A DNA stretch of 64,000 nt, taken from assembly GCF_002482385.1 (NCBI RefSeq), contig NZ_DLFW01000002.1, positions 186,001-250,000 on the forward strand. The letters run 5' to 3'. A program made the translations under genes and the position numbers. This stretch comes from Dysgonomonas sp. UBA7710. GTDB lineage: Bacteria; Bacteroidota; Bacteroidia; Bacteroidales; Dysgonomonadaceae. Of this stretch, positions 9,332-18,376 are shown one piece after another (the stretch's first letter is position 1; each line of letters opens with the position of its first letter). A model generated the notes under the pieces. That model searched no databases, was not told the origin of the DNA, and saw only the letters and a list, made by a program, of their open reading frames with translations.

Positions 9332-10096
9332 ATGAGGATATTGTTGCTTACAGGAAGTATTAATGCGAAACTGGCATCTCCGGTTATGACCAAAATAGTC
9401 AATATAGAGGATAGGCGTAATCAATATCTTAATACCATAAAAAGGTATATCAAAGAATCTGATTTCGATACTATAATTTTTTGTGAAAATACAAAGTCTG
9501 ATTTTTCTGTGGAAGAATGTCAGAATTTAGCTGACGAATATGGAAAGCAAATTGAATTTATTTTCTTCTTAGGTAATGTAAGCAGTATAAATAGACAGGG
9601 AAAAGGTTTTGGTGATGGAGAGTGTATTGAATATGCAATTAATCATAGCAAATATCTACAGGATGACTCAGTCTGTTTTTATAAAGTGACAGGACGACTT
9701 TTTATTGAAAACATTAATGATATACTGAAGAATAGTTCTAAAGATGAGAATTATTTTTACCGGTTAGGCTTTAAAGCTCTATATGTCGGAACTTTTTTCT
9801 TTAAGGTACAAGTTAGATTTTTTAAAGAAAAATTGATTAAAGAGTATATAAATGTAAATGATTCTGTCGGTAAATATTTGGAAATTATCTATTATGATGT
9901 TCTTATTAAAGAAAAAGTACGGAGTTTTAATCCTTATCCATATATCTATAGTTTGTCCGGTTCCACAGGAGAACCTTATTTAAAGACAAACAAGAAAGTA
10001 TTATCTCTTTTTAATTATCTTGGGTTCTATGCCGTGAATAGTATTTGGTCTAGTTTATTTAATTTCATAAAAAAGAAACTACTAATAAAAAAATAG
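9332..10096 (+). CDS. Unknown protein of the polysaccharide locus, possibly GT-A-like
   Basis: I do not recognise the family with certainty. The 254-residue product starts with a beta strand (MRILLLTGSI), has alternating strands and helices, a GKGFGDGECIEYAI stretch near 90, and a FYKVTGRLFIENI stretch near 115. A KxTGR motif after a strand is seen in some small GT-A-type sugar transferases, so a glycosyltransferase is my best guess. The C-terminus is rich in Lys and aromatic residues and may touch the membrane. It lies 23 bases after the acetyltransferase gene and 73 bases before a GT2 gene, in an AT-rich part of the cassette. Confidence 0.4.
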   Translation: MRILLLTGSINAKLASPVMTKIVNIEDRRNQYLNTIKRYIKESDFDTIIFCENTKSDFSVEECQNLADEYGKQIEFIFFLGNVSSINRQGKGFGDGECIEYAINHSKYLQDDSVCFYKVTGRLFIENINDILKNSSKDENYFYRLGFKALYVGTFFFKVQVRFFKEKLIKEYINVNDSVGKYLEIIYYDVLIKEKVRSFNPYPYIYSLSGSTGEPYLKTNKKVLSLFNYLGFYAVNSIWSSLFNFIKKKLLIKK

Positions 10097-10169
10097 TCTA
10101 CTATAAGTTATGCGATTTTTTAGGTTCTATGTTTTTAGTTATTTATTAACGAGGTAAACTCTCCCCAGT

Positions 10170-11012
10170 ATGGATAAAAAATTAGATAATAAATCAATAG
10201 TGAGTATTATAACTATAGTATATAATGGTATCTCAGATATTGAAAAAACTATATTATCAGTTATAAGTCAAGAATATGAAAATATTGAATACATTATTAT
10301 CGACGGTGGTAGTACTGATGGAACAGTCGATATAATTAAAAAATATCAGTATAGAATTACATATTGGGTGAGTGAGCCTGATAAAGGGATCTATGATGCA
10401 ATGAATAAGGGAATTGAGAAGGCGACGGGGGAGTGGGTCAATTTTATGAATGCCGGAGATTGCTTTTTCAATAATACTGTTCTTCAAGATATCTTTATTG
10501 ATAGCCAGATTAAAGATAACTGTGCCGTCATTTATGGTGATACCGTACAATGCTTCTCTTATGGAAATTTTGTAATTAAAGCTTTCCCTCTCGAAATGCT
10601 AAAAAAGAGGATGGCATTTTGCCATCAATCTAGCTTTGTCCGTCGAAATATACTAGTTCTCCATCCATTTGACTGTTCTTATCGGGTATGTGCCGATTAT
10701 AATCTTTTTTATAAAATATTTGAATCCGGATATCAGTTTTATTATCTATCTATGTGTATTTCGATATATGAAGCTGAGGAAGGTTTGTCTTCAATAAATC
10801 GTCTTCGGGTACTTAAAGAAGAATGTAAAATAAATGGTATTCAAGGGCTGGCGTATTATAAATTGTTCTTAAGAAACAGGATACGCGCATTAATTGTTGC
10901 ATCTTTACCTCATTATATATCTCACAAGCTATTGATTAGGCGCCTGAATAAGACAAAAGATATGTATATATATGAAGCAAAAGAATTACATGGAACAATA
11001 GAAAAAAAATGA
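10170..11012 (+). CDS. Family 2 glycosyltransferase
   Basis: Inverting GT-A glycosyltransferase that adds a sugar to the lipid-linked repeat unit. The 280 residues show SIITIVYNGISDIEKTILSV (about 11-30), the nucleotide-binding IIIDGGSTDGT (about 42-52), DKGIYDAMNKGIEKATGEW (73-91) and the metal-binding NAGD near 94-97 in place of DxD. This layout is close to WcaA/WcaE-like capsule transferases. The 73-base gap upstream is the longest since 4859-4937, so an internal promoter is possible, though I found no convincing box. The Wzy-like gene starts 14 bases after the stop. Confidence 0.88.
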   Translation: MDKKLDNKSIVSIITIVYNGISDIEKTILSVISQEYENIEYIIIDGGSTDGTVDIIKKYQYRITYWVSEPDKGIYDAMNKGIEKATGEWVNFMNAGDCFFNNTVLQDIFIDSQIKDNCAVIYGDTVQCFSYGNFVIKAFPLEMLKKRMAFCHQSSFVRRNILVLHPFDCSYRVCADYNLFYKIFESGYQFYYLSMCISIYEAEEGLSSINRLRVLKEECKINGIQGLAYYKLFLRNRIRALIVASLPHYISHKLLIRRLNKTKDMYIYEAKELHGTIEKK

Positions 11013-11026
11013 AAGGATGATCTTTA

Positions 11027-12193
11027 ATGAAAGCTAAAATACAAAAGGTAATTTTATTGCTGTTTATACTGACACCTCTTTTTTGTCTTTCTGAGATCTT
11101 TGAATATTTAGGTCTTGGATTGTCTTTTGATATGTTTTTCATAAAACTACCCAAAGATATCTTAATGATATTTTTATTGCTTATGTGTACTATATTCTCG
11201 TTCAGATATAAACATCCTCATAATTATTATATTTGCTTGTTATTGCTATTTTCATTTACAATAATATGCTTTGCTTTTTCATATTCATTAAATGGATTAC
11301 AAATAGCAATGGCGGGCGTTCGCTGGGCTATACCTTTTTTTTTGCTAATCCTTTTATACGATGTTGTTGATATTGATTTATTAAAAAAAGTAACAAAGAT
11401 ACTCTTTTGTTTACTGATATTGCATGCGGCAGTACAACTTCTGGAAATGCTATTCTTCCCTCCACGTAAGGGCCTGAACATTTTTGGGTTTCCAGGAAGA
11501 CTTCCAGGCATCTTTGTACATCCAAGCGCAAGCGGTACGTTCGCCGCTTTTTGTTTCTATGTTATCCGGTATTTTCAGGAAGGTAAAATACGGCTTTTAG
11601 GCTTAGTAATAGCTATCTTGTCTGTATTTCTATCCATGTCTTCTACCGGAGTGATGTTATTGTTTTTATTGATATTTATGCCTTGGTACTTAAAGAGTAA
11701 GCATAAGGGAATATTATCTATTATAGCCGTTTTGTTTCTATTCTTAGTTGTGACTAATTTGGATTTCTTGACTGGACGGGGAGAAGGGTCATCAGCCGTT
11801 TCTGGGGGGACAAGAATACAGATACTGCAAGAAATTGTGGATTCAGCAGAGCCTATATCTACAAATTTTGGGCTGGCGACCAATACAGCTATTAATTTGA
11901 TGTCCAGTTTTGGAATTCAATCTAATGCATATATTGCTGATTCCTTATATACTTCTGTTCTGACAAATTATGGGGTTATCTTTTTCTTTTTGTTTATTAG
12001 TGCTATATTATATCTACTATTATATTTATTTGTAAGAAAGAAGATTGATATCCCTTTTGTCTTGATATTTCTTATATCAATAACATCTGGTGTATCTATA
12101 ATCATAGTGGAAATGTTTCCTATGAATATTATTATTGCTGTATTTCTTTCATATTTTATGAAAGAATATAGCTTTATATCAAAAAATAAATAA
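11027..12193 (+). CDS. Wzy-like polysaccharide polymerase (multi-pass membrane protein)
   Basis: Highly hydrophobic 388-residue protein with about ten or more membrane segments and one longer polar loop in the second half (about 245-300, containing FLTGRGEGSSAVSGGTR). That pattern of small hydrophobic segments plus one large periplasmic loop is typical of Wzy polymerases and O-antigen ligases, whose sequences are too variable for motif calls. It is the only such protein in the locus besides the flippase, and the locus has Wzx and Wzz, so polymerase is the economical call. It could instead be a WaaL-type ligase. Confidence 0.65.
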   Translation: MKAKIQKVILLLFILTPLFCLSEIFEYLGLGLSFDMFFIKLPKDILMIFLLLMCTIFSFRYKHPHNYYICLLLLFSFTIICFAFSYSLNGLQIAMAGVRWAIPFFLLILLYDVVDIDLLKKVTKILFCLLILHAAVQLLEMLFFPPRKGLNIFGFPGRLPGIFVHPSASGTFAAFCFYVIRYFQEGKIRLLGLVIAILSVFLSMSSTGVMLLFLLIFMPWYLKSKHKGILSIIAVLFLFLVVTNLDFLTGRGEGSSAVSGGTRIQILQEIVDSAEPISTNFGLATNTAINLMSSFGIQSNAYIADSLYTSVLTNYGVIFFFLFISAILYLLLYLFVRKKIDIPFVLIFLISITSGVSIIIVEMFPMNIIIAVFLSYFMKEYSFISKNK

Positions 12194-12194
12194 G

Positions 12195-13331
12195 ATGAAA
12201 ATTCAGTTTATAACCAATTATAGCAAATTATATGGTGCAAATAAGATTCTTTTAGACTTGTTGAAATATTTAAAGTCAGAAGGCTATGACATATCTATTT
12301 TAGTGCCATCTAATGGAGACTTAGTTCATGAATTAGAAAAAGAGGATATAAAATATGAAGTTATTTTTTATTATTCATCATTTTTGTATTTCAAAAAGAC
12401 TATAAAATTTATTGCATACCCATTACTTTTATTGATAAATATAGTAAATTTTCCAAGGATATATTATCATATAAAAAAACAAGACCCGGATCTGATATAC
12501 TCAAACACCTCTGCTGAAAATATCGGAATATTAGTTGCCAAATTATTGGGTAAAAAACATATTACACATGTTCATGAGTTTATGTCCATAGATCATGGTG
12601 CATTATTCATGGGAGGACAGAAGCTAAAGGCAAAGTTTTTAGACAAAAGTGATGGCCTTATTTTTGTTACGAAAGCTGTTGCATCACATATACTAGGGGG
12701 AGGATATTTGCAGGGGAAACATAGGATAATATACAATGGATTATCTATGCCAAAAGTCCAATATGATAACATACCTAAATTTAATGCTCCTCCGGTTAAT
12801 TATGGGATTGTGGGTATATTCTCTCGTGGCAAGAGACAGGATATTGCAATTAAATATTTTAAAAAAATAAAAGAAATTTATCCGCAGTCAAAATTACATC
12901 TGTATGGTGACAAAGAAGGAGCATACAAAACTCACTTGATAAATTTGGTGAAAGGATTAGGCCTTGATTCGGATATTATTTTTCATGGTTTTGAAAAAGA
13001 TATTGAGAAAATATATCGAGATATAGATATTTTATTGATGTTTTCAAAATCTGAAGGTTTCGGTTTGGTAACACTTGAAGCAATGCTGCGAAAGATTCCT
13101 GTAATTGGATATGATAGCGCAGGAACATTAGAATTAATAGGAAATGAAAATTCCGGATATTTATTCAAAGATATTGATAGTTTTATTGATGCCGTAAAAC
13201 AATTGCAGTCACCAGTTAAATATAATAATATAAGAGAAAATGCATTTGAAAGAGCGCAATTATTATTTAGCGACAAGAATTTTTGTATCAATATTGAGAA
13301 TTTTATAAATCAAATAGCAAACAATGAGTAA
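12195..13331 (+). CDS. Family 4 glycosyltransferase (copy 1 of a paralogous pair)
   Basis: GT-B retaining glycosyltransferase, 378 residues. The C-terminal donor domain has GIVGIFSRGKRQDIAIKYF near 206, IIFHGF near 260, and the signature SEGFGLVTLEAMLRKIPVI near 286 with the E-x7-E arrangement. The N-terminal half has YGANKILLDLL and IYSNTSAENIG. It is clearly paralogous to the gene at 15557-16684 along its whole length (shared YSNTSAENIG, HVHEFMS, FHGF, GVVTIEAML-type segments), pointing to an old duplication with separate acceptors. It begins 1 base after the Wzy-like stop and overlaps the next gene by 8 bases. Confidence 0.88.
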   Translation: MKIQFITNYSKLYGANKILLDLLKYLKSEGYDISILVPSNGDLVHELEKEDIKYEVIFYYSSFLYFKKTIKFIAYPLLLLINIVNFPRIYYHIKKQDPDLIYSNTSAENIGILVAKLLGKKHITHVHEFMSIDHGALFMGGQKLKAKFLDKSDGLIFVTKAVASHILGGGYLQGKHRIIYNGLSMPKVQYDNIPKFNAPPVNYGIVGIFSRGKRQDIAIKYFKKIKEIYPQSKLHLYGDKEGAYKTHLINLVKGLGLDSDIIFHGFEKDIEKIYRDIDILLMFSKSEGFGLVTLEAMLRKIPVIGYDSAGTLELIGNENSGYLFKDIDSFIDAVKQLQSPVKYNNIRENAFERAQLLFSDKNFCINIENFINQIANNE

Positions 13332-14277
13332 AATCATTATTACAGGAGGTTCAGGCTTTATTGGGACCAATCTTATTGATAATTTCTTGAAAAAGGGTAG
13401 TACAATTCTGAGTCTTGATATGTTCGAGCCAAAGAAAACTGAACACATACCTTTTTTTAGAAAAATAGATATATGCAATTATTATGAGTTAGAGTCGGCT
13501 ATATTGGATTTTACTCCTGATTATGTAATTCATCTGGCAGCACGAACTGATTTGAATGGAAAAACATTAGAGGATTATAATGCTAATATCTTAGGAGTCG
13601 AGAATCTGATAAAGGTGTTAAAAAAAGTAGAGACTCTAAAAAGAGTAATTTTTACTTCTTCTATGTATGTGTGTAATCCTGGATATATACCTGATGGAGA
13701 TAATGATTATCATCCTCATACAGTATACGGAGAAAGTAAAGTATTGACCGAAAAAATTATTAAAGAAAGTGATCCGGAATATTGTTGGTCTATTATTAGG
13801 CCTACCTCTATTTGGGGACCATATTTTGGAGAACCATATAATTTATTCTTTAATATAGTATTAAGTCGAAAATATTTTCATATGGGAGATAAGGCTTGTT
13901 CTAAAACATATGGATATATAGATAATACTATCTATCAGATTGAGTCAATATTGATGGCTAATGAGGAAATTGTAAATAAGAAAGTCTTTTATTTAGGTGA
14001 TTATATTCCTTATAATATAACAGAATGGGCGAACGAAATTGCTTCTGAAGCTGGATTTAAAATTTCAAGGATACCATATTTTTTGTTCAAATGTGGAGGA
14101 TTGTTTGGTGATTTTGTTAAACTCTTTGGTGTAAAATTTCCAATGACGAGTTTTCGCCTTCAAAATATGACTACTGATAATATACATAATCTTGAACCAA
14201 TTAGGGAAATAGCACCTAACTTACCAGTAGAAAGGGCTGAAGGTGTTAAACGTACTATAAAATGGATAAAAAATTGA
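13324..14277 (+). CDS. NAD-dependent sugar epimerase/dehydratase (extended SDR)
   Basis: Extended short-chain dehydrogenase, 317 residues, acting on a nucleotide sugar. It has the Rossmann motif TGGSGFIGTNLID (about 7-19), VIHLAARTD (about 68-76), a TSSMYV strand with the catalytic Ser/Thr region (about 113-118), and Y-x3-K in YGESK (about 136-140). RPTSIWGP (about 156-163) is the substrate-region signature. It sits in a frame of overlapping genes (8 bases upstream, TGATG downstream). Substrate unknown: UDP-GlcNAc/GalNAc or GDP sugars are all possible. Confidence 0.85.
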   Translation: MSKIIITGGSGFIGTNLIDNFLKKGSTILSLDMFEPKKTEHIPFFRKIDICNYYELESAILDFTPDYVIHLAARTDLNGKTLEDYNANILGVENLIKVLKKVETLKRVIFTSSMYVCNPGYIPDGDNDYHPHTVYGESKVLTEKIIKESDPEYCWSIIRPTSIWGPYFGEPYNLFFNIVLSRKYFHMGDKACSKTYGYIDNTIYQIESILMANEEIVNKKVFYLGDYIPYNITEWANEIASEAGFKISRIPYFLFKCGGLFGDFVKLFGVKFPMTSFRLQNMTTDNIHNLEPIREIAPNLPVERAEGVKRTIKWIKN

Positions 14278-15500
14278 TGCGGATTCTAATCTATGGAATA
14301 AACTATTATCCAGAGCTTACAGGCATTGGTAAATATACAGGAGAAATGGCCTCTTGGTTTGCACAGCAAGGGCATGATGTAAGTGTTTTTACAGCGATGC
14401 CGTATTATCCAGAATGGGAAATTCATAAGCAATACAGAGGCAAATTATGGTATAAAGAAGTCATTGATAATGTGAAGATTTATCGTTGTCCTTTTTACGT
14501 GCCCAAAAGAATAAATTCGAAAAAAAGAATATTACATGAATTTTCTTTTTTGTGGAGTAGTTCCTTTCGTTGGCTTCCTGCATTGTTCAAGAAAAGATTT
14601 GATTTAGTAATAACAATTAATCCTCCGTTTTATATAGGATTTTTCTCTTATATTTATTCTATATTTAAGAAGACTGTCTTAATTACACATGTTCAAGATT
14701 TACAGATAGATGCTGCTAAGAATTTAGAGATGCTATCTAATCAAGAAGCATTAAATATTATGTTTAAGCTAGAGAAATTTCTTCTAAGAAAAAGTGACTT
14801 TATATCCACATTAACTTTAGGTATGAAAGAACGGATAATCAAAAAAGGAATAGGAGAGAGCAAGATTATAATGCTCCCTAATTGGGTAGATACTGATTTT
14901 ATAAAACCTATACCAAAAGATCAATCTTTAAGAAACCAATTTAATATTCCTATAAATGATACCGTTATCTTGTATTCTGGAAATATGGGAAAGAAACAAG
15001 GTTTAGATTTATTGATAAATGTTGCTGGACAATATAAATATAGATCTGATGTTCATTTTATAATGGTTGGGGCAGGAGCCGAAAAAGATAATTTAGAAAA
15101 TATGGCTAGAGAAAAGGGACTTAGTAATATGAAGTTTTATCCATTACAGCCATATGAGAAATTGCCAACCCTATTGGCTACTGCAGATATTCATTTAGTT
15201 TTACAGAAAAAGGATGCGTCAGATTTAGTTATGCCCAGTAAGTTAACAGGGATTTTATCAGCAGGTGGATGTGCAATTGTGACAGCTGTATTGGGATCCT
15301 CCTTATATGAGGATATAAGAAATCATGATATGGGTATATTGTGTGAACCAGAATCAGAACAAGCGTTAAAAGAAGCTATAAATATAGCTTTATTGAGAGA
15401 CACAACTCAAATTAAAAAAAATGCCCGAAAATATGCTGAAAGATATTTGAACAAAGATAAGATACTTACGTCTTTTATGTCACTAATAAATAAGAATTAA
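14277..15500 (+). CDS. WcaI-like family 4 glycosyltransferase
   Basis: GT4 enzyme of the colanic-acid WcaI type. I start it at the ATG at 14277, which overlaps the epimerase stop as TGATG and gives the family N-terminus MRILIYGINYYPELTGIGKY. An in-frame ATG at 14262 would add five residues. Characteristic segments are GMKERIIKKG and LPNWVDTDFI near 190-205, YSGNMGKKQGLDLLI near 235, and the C-terminal domain ending in KKNARKYAERYL. It adds a sugar (fucose in WcaI proper) to the lipid-linked intermediate; the donor here is not known. Confidence 0.85.
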   Translation: MRILIYGINYYPELTGIGKYTGEMASWFAQQGHDVSVFTAMPYYPEWEIHKQYRGKLWYKEVIDNVKIYRCPFYVPKRINSKKRILHEFSFLWSSSFRWLPALFKKRFDLVITINPPFYIGFFSYIYSIFKKTVLITHVQDLQIDAAKNLEMLSNQEALNIMFKLEKFLLRKSDFISTLTLGMKERIIKKGIGESKIIMLPNWVDTDFIKPIPKDQSLRNQFNIPINDTVILYSGNMGKKQGLDLLINVAGQYKYRSDVHFIMVGAGAEKDNLENMAREKGLSNMKFYPLQPYEKLPTLLATADIHLVLQKKDASDLVMPSKLTGILSAGGCAIVTAVLGSSLYEDIRNHDMGILCEPESEQALKEAINIALLRDTTQIKKNARKYAERYLNKDKILTSFMSLINKN

Positions 15501-15556
15501 TATTTTATGGGCGAGATAGTATATTGTGGATATAATACATACTTTTGTAGATTAAA

Positions 15557-16684
15557 ATGAGAATCCAATTTATAGCTCATAATGGGCAATTATATGGGGC
15601 AAATCAAGTCTTATTGACATTAATCAAAGGATTAATAGGAAAAGGTCATGATATATCTGTTCTTCTTCCTACGAAGAAAGGTTTAGCGGAAATATTGAAA
15701 AAAGAGAATATAAATTATACCGTTATACCTTGCTTTCCTCAGTTTATGTATATTAAACTTATGCCCCAATATTTAATATATCCATTATTAGTAATGCTTA
15801 ATATAATTGTATTCCCATATATTATATATAAAATAAATAAATTTAAGCCTGATATAATATATTCTAATACTTCTGCTGAAAATATTGGAATCTGGGCTGC
15901 AAAGATTCTAAAAATAAAACATATATCCCATGTTCATGAATTCATGTCACTAGATCATAAAGCTTTATTTTTGGGTACAAGAAAATGTAAAGAAAAATAT
16001 TTAGAAAAAAGTGACGCTGTAATTTTTGTATCAGCTTCTGTTATGAAGCATGTTTTTTCCATTTTCCCTAAAACTAACTATACAGTTATTGCCAATGGAT
16101 TAGAAATCCCTAATGTAAATATCAAAGATAAACACTTATCAAAGATTATTAATTTCGGAATAATTGGGGTATTTAGTCCTGGTAAGAGACAACATATGGC
16201 AGTTGAGTATTTTAATGATATAATATTACCATATTACCCACAAGCAAAATTACATTTGATAGGAGATAAAAAAGGAGCTTATAAAAAGCATCTTTTGAAA
16301 ATAGTTGAAAATCTCAATTTAAAAGATAATATTATCTTTCATGGTTTTATTCATGATACAAACAAAATATATGATGAAATAGATATTCTTCTGGTCTTTT
16401 CGGAAGCCGAGGCTTTTGGCTTAGTTACTATAGAAGCAATGTTAAGAGGTGTTCCTGTAATTGGATATGATAATGCCGGTACTACGGCACTCGTCACAAG
16501 CGGAGAAACAGGATATCTTTTTTCTGATAAAGATAATTTCTCAATTGCTTTGTCAGAGTTATTATCCAATGATAATTACAATAATATCAGGCAAAAAGCT
16601 TTATCATACGCTCAAAATACGTTCTCAAAAGAAACTTATTATAATAATATTGAAGAGTTCATAGCAAAGATTATAAATGAATAA
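15557..16684 (+). CDS. Family 4 glycosyltransferase (copy 2 of a paralogous pair)
   Basis: 375-residue GT-B enzyme. Motifs: YGANQVLLTL, IYSNTSAENIG, HISHVHEFMSLDH, GIIGVFSPGKRQH near 200, IIFHGF near 256, and SEAEAFGLVTIEAMLRGVP near 282 (E-x7-E). It is a full-length paralogue of the gene at 12195-13331, separated from it by the epimerase and WcaI-like genes. A TACTTTTG box at 15540-15547, ten bases before the ATG, matches the Bacteroidota -7 consensus but would leave almost no leader and may be chance. The 56-base gap upstream is one of the few breaks in the operon. The next GT gene overlaps by 8 bases. Confidence 0.88.
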   Translation: MRIQFIAHNGQLYGANQVLLTLIKGLIGKGHDISVLLPTKKGLAEILKKENINYTVIPCFPQFMYIKLMPQYLIYPLLVMLNIIVFPYIIYKINKFKPDIIYSNTSAENIGIWAAKILKIKHISHVHEFMSLDHKALFLGTRKCKEKYLEKSDAVIFVSASVMKHVFSIFPKTNYTVIANGLEIPNVNIKDKHLSKIINFGIIGVFSPGKRQHMAVEYFNDIILPYYPQAKLHLIGDKKGAYKKHLLKIVENLNLKDNIIFHGFIHDTNKIYDEIDILLVFSEAEAFGLVTIEAMLRGVPVIGYDNAGTTALVTSGETGYLFSDKDNFSIALSELLSNDNYNNIRQKALSYAQNTFSKETYYNNIEEFIAKIINE

Positions 16685-17492
16685 TTTACAGAGTATAGAA
16701 ATTCCTGCTGTATCCATAATAACTGTTGGTATGAATCATCTATCCTATTTAAAAGGGTTACTCTTATCATTGTTTAAAGATAATTCGCTTGCTATACCAT
16801 TTGAGATGATATATATTGACAATTGTTCTTCAGATGGCACTATAGAATATATAAGAGCTAATTATCCTATGGTTAGAATATATGAAAATACGACGATTAA
16901 AGGATTTGGTGAGAATAATAATTATGGTGTCTCTCATGCTAAGGGAAAATATATTGCAATTATTAATCCCGATATAGTGATACTAAAGGACAGTATAGAA
17001 TCCTTGTTCAACTATATGAATCTATATCCCGAAACAGGAATATTAGTTCCTAAATTGTTAAATCCAGATATGTCCATTCAATACTCCGTAAGATCCTTTA
17101 TTTCTATTAAAATATTATTTTCACGTATTCTGTCCAAAGGGAATGACAGTTGTAAGAATAAATATATAGACAAATATCTTCAAAAAGATCTGGATATAAC
17201 TAAAATACAGGATGTTGATTGGGCAATAGGCGCTGCAATGTTTATGTCGAGAGATTTTTTTAATCAACTTAAAGGTTTTGATGAAAGATATTTTTTATAT
17301 ATGGAAGATGAAGATTTATGTCTTTCTTCTTGGTTAAAAAATATGCCTGTTATATATGTGCCTGCTTCACAGATGATTCATAATCATTTAAGGGCAAGCT
17401 CTAAAATAAACAAAAAAACTCTAATTCACATTCAAAGCATGTGCAAATTTTTTTTAAAGAATGGGTTAAATCCTAGAAGAAATAAATACTAA
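16677..17492 (+). CDS. Family 2 glycosyltransferase, rhamnosyltransferase-like
   Basis: GT-A enzyme of 271 residues. It has MIYIDNCSSDGTIEYIRANYP (within about 45-64), NPDIVILKDSIESL near 98, and DVDWAIGAAMFMSRD near 180 followed by GFDERYFLYMEDEDLCLS near 199 (the ED-x motif of rhamnosyl/galactofuranosyl-like GT2 enzymes). The gene lies directly upstream of rmlACDB, so dTDP-L-rhamnose is a likely donor. It has 8 bases of overlap upstream and 2 bases of spacing to rmlA. Confidence 0.85.
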   Translation: MNNLQSIEIPAVSIITVGMNHLSYLKGLLLSLFKDNSLAIPFEMIYIDNCSSDGTIEYIRANYPMVRIYENTTIKGFGENNNYGVSHAKGKYIAIINPDIVILKDSIESLFNYMNLYPETGILVPKLLNPDMSIQYSVRSFISIKILFSRILSKGNDSCKNKYIDKYLQKDLDITKIQDVDWAIGAAMFMSRDFFNQLKGFDERYFLYMEDEDLCLSSWLKNMPVIYVPASQMIHNHLRASSKINKKTLIHIQSMCKFFLKNGLNPRRNKY

Positions 17493-17494
17493 AA

Positions 17495-18376
17495 ATGAAA
17501 GGAATAGTCCTAGCCGGAGGCTCCGGTACTCGTCTTTATCCTATTACTAAAGGAGTAAGCAAACAATTGTTGCCTGTATACGATAAACCGATGGTTTATT
17601 ACCCGATTTCCGTATTGATGCTTGCAGGAATCAGAGATATATTGATAATCTCAACTCCTGATGATCTGCCGTCTTTCCAACGACTGTTAGGAGATGGTTC
17701 CGATTATGGGATAAGGTTAGAATATGCGGTACAGCCTTCCCCCGATGGCTTAGCTCAGGCTTTTATTATTGGTGAAAATTTTATCGGAGACGATCCTGTT
17801 TGCCTTGTATTAGGTGACAATATATTTCATGGTCAGGGATTTACTGCGATGCTTAAAGAAGCTGTACATAATGCTGACAATGAAGACAAGGCCACTATCT
17901 TTGGGTATTGGGTTAGTGATCCTGAGCGTTATGGGGTTGCCGAATTTGATAGGGATGGTAATTGCCTTTCAATAGAGGAAAAGCCAGATGTGCCAAAGTC
18001 GCACTATGCTGTCGTTGGTTTATATTTTTATCCTAATAAGGTTGTTGAAATCGCAAAAAATATAAAGCCGTCTAAAAGAGGAGAACTGGAGATAACAACA
18101 GTAAATCAGCAGTTTCTTTCTGATAAGGAACTAAAAGTTCAGACACTTGGGCGTGGGTTTGCCTGGTTGGATACAGGAACGTATGATTCATTGAGTGAAG
18201 CCTCTACTTTTGTTGAGGTAATAGAAAAACGTCAGGGCTTAAAAATAGCTTGTCTGGAGGCGATTGCGTTTAATCAAAAGTGGATATCAGAAGAAAAATT
18301 GTTGGAAATAGCAAAGCCGATGATTAAAAATCAATATGGGCAATACTTAAATAAACTAGCTAACGAGAAAAAATGA
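17495..18376 (+). CDS. rmlA: Glucose-1-phosphate thymidylyltransferase RmlA
   Basis: First step of dTDP-L-rhamnose synthesis: glucose-1-phosphate plus dTTP gives dTDP-glucose. The 293 residues are the normal length. Signatures: GIVLAGGSGTRLYPIT at the N-terminus, SKQLLPVYDKPMVYYP (about 22-37), LGDNIFHG near 108 with the metal-binding Asp, and EEKPDVPKS near 162. Base composition is less AT-rich than the preceding cassette, marking a return to conserved sequence. The stop overlaps rmlC by 4 bases (ATGA). Confidence 0.96.
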   Translation: MKGIVLAGGSGTRLYPITKGVSKQLLPVYDKPMVYYPISVLMLAGIRDILIISTPDDLPSFQRLLGDGSDYGIRLEYAVQPSPDGLAQAFIIGENFIGDDPVCLVLGDNIFHGQGFTAMLKEAVHNADNEDKATIFGYWVSDPERYGVAEFDRDGNCLSIEEKPDVPKSHYAVVGLYFYPNKVVEIAKNIKPSKRGELEITTVNQQFLSDKELKVQTLGRGFAWLDTGTYDSLSEASTFVEVIEKRQGLKIACLEAIAFNQKWISEEKLLEIAKPMIKNQYGQYLNKLANEKK

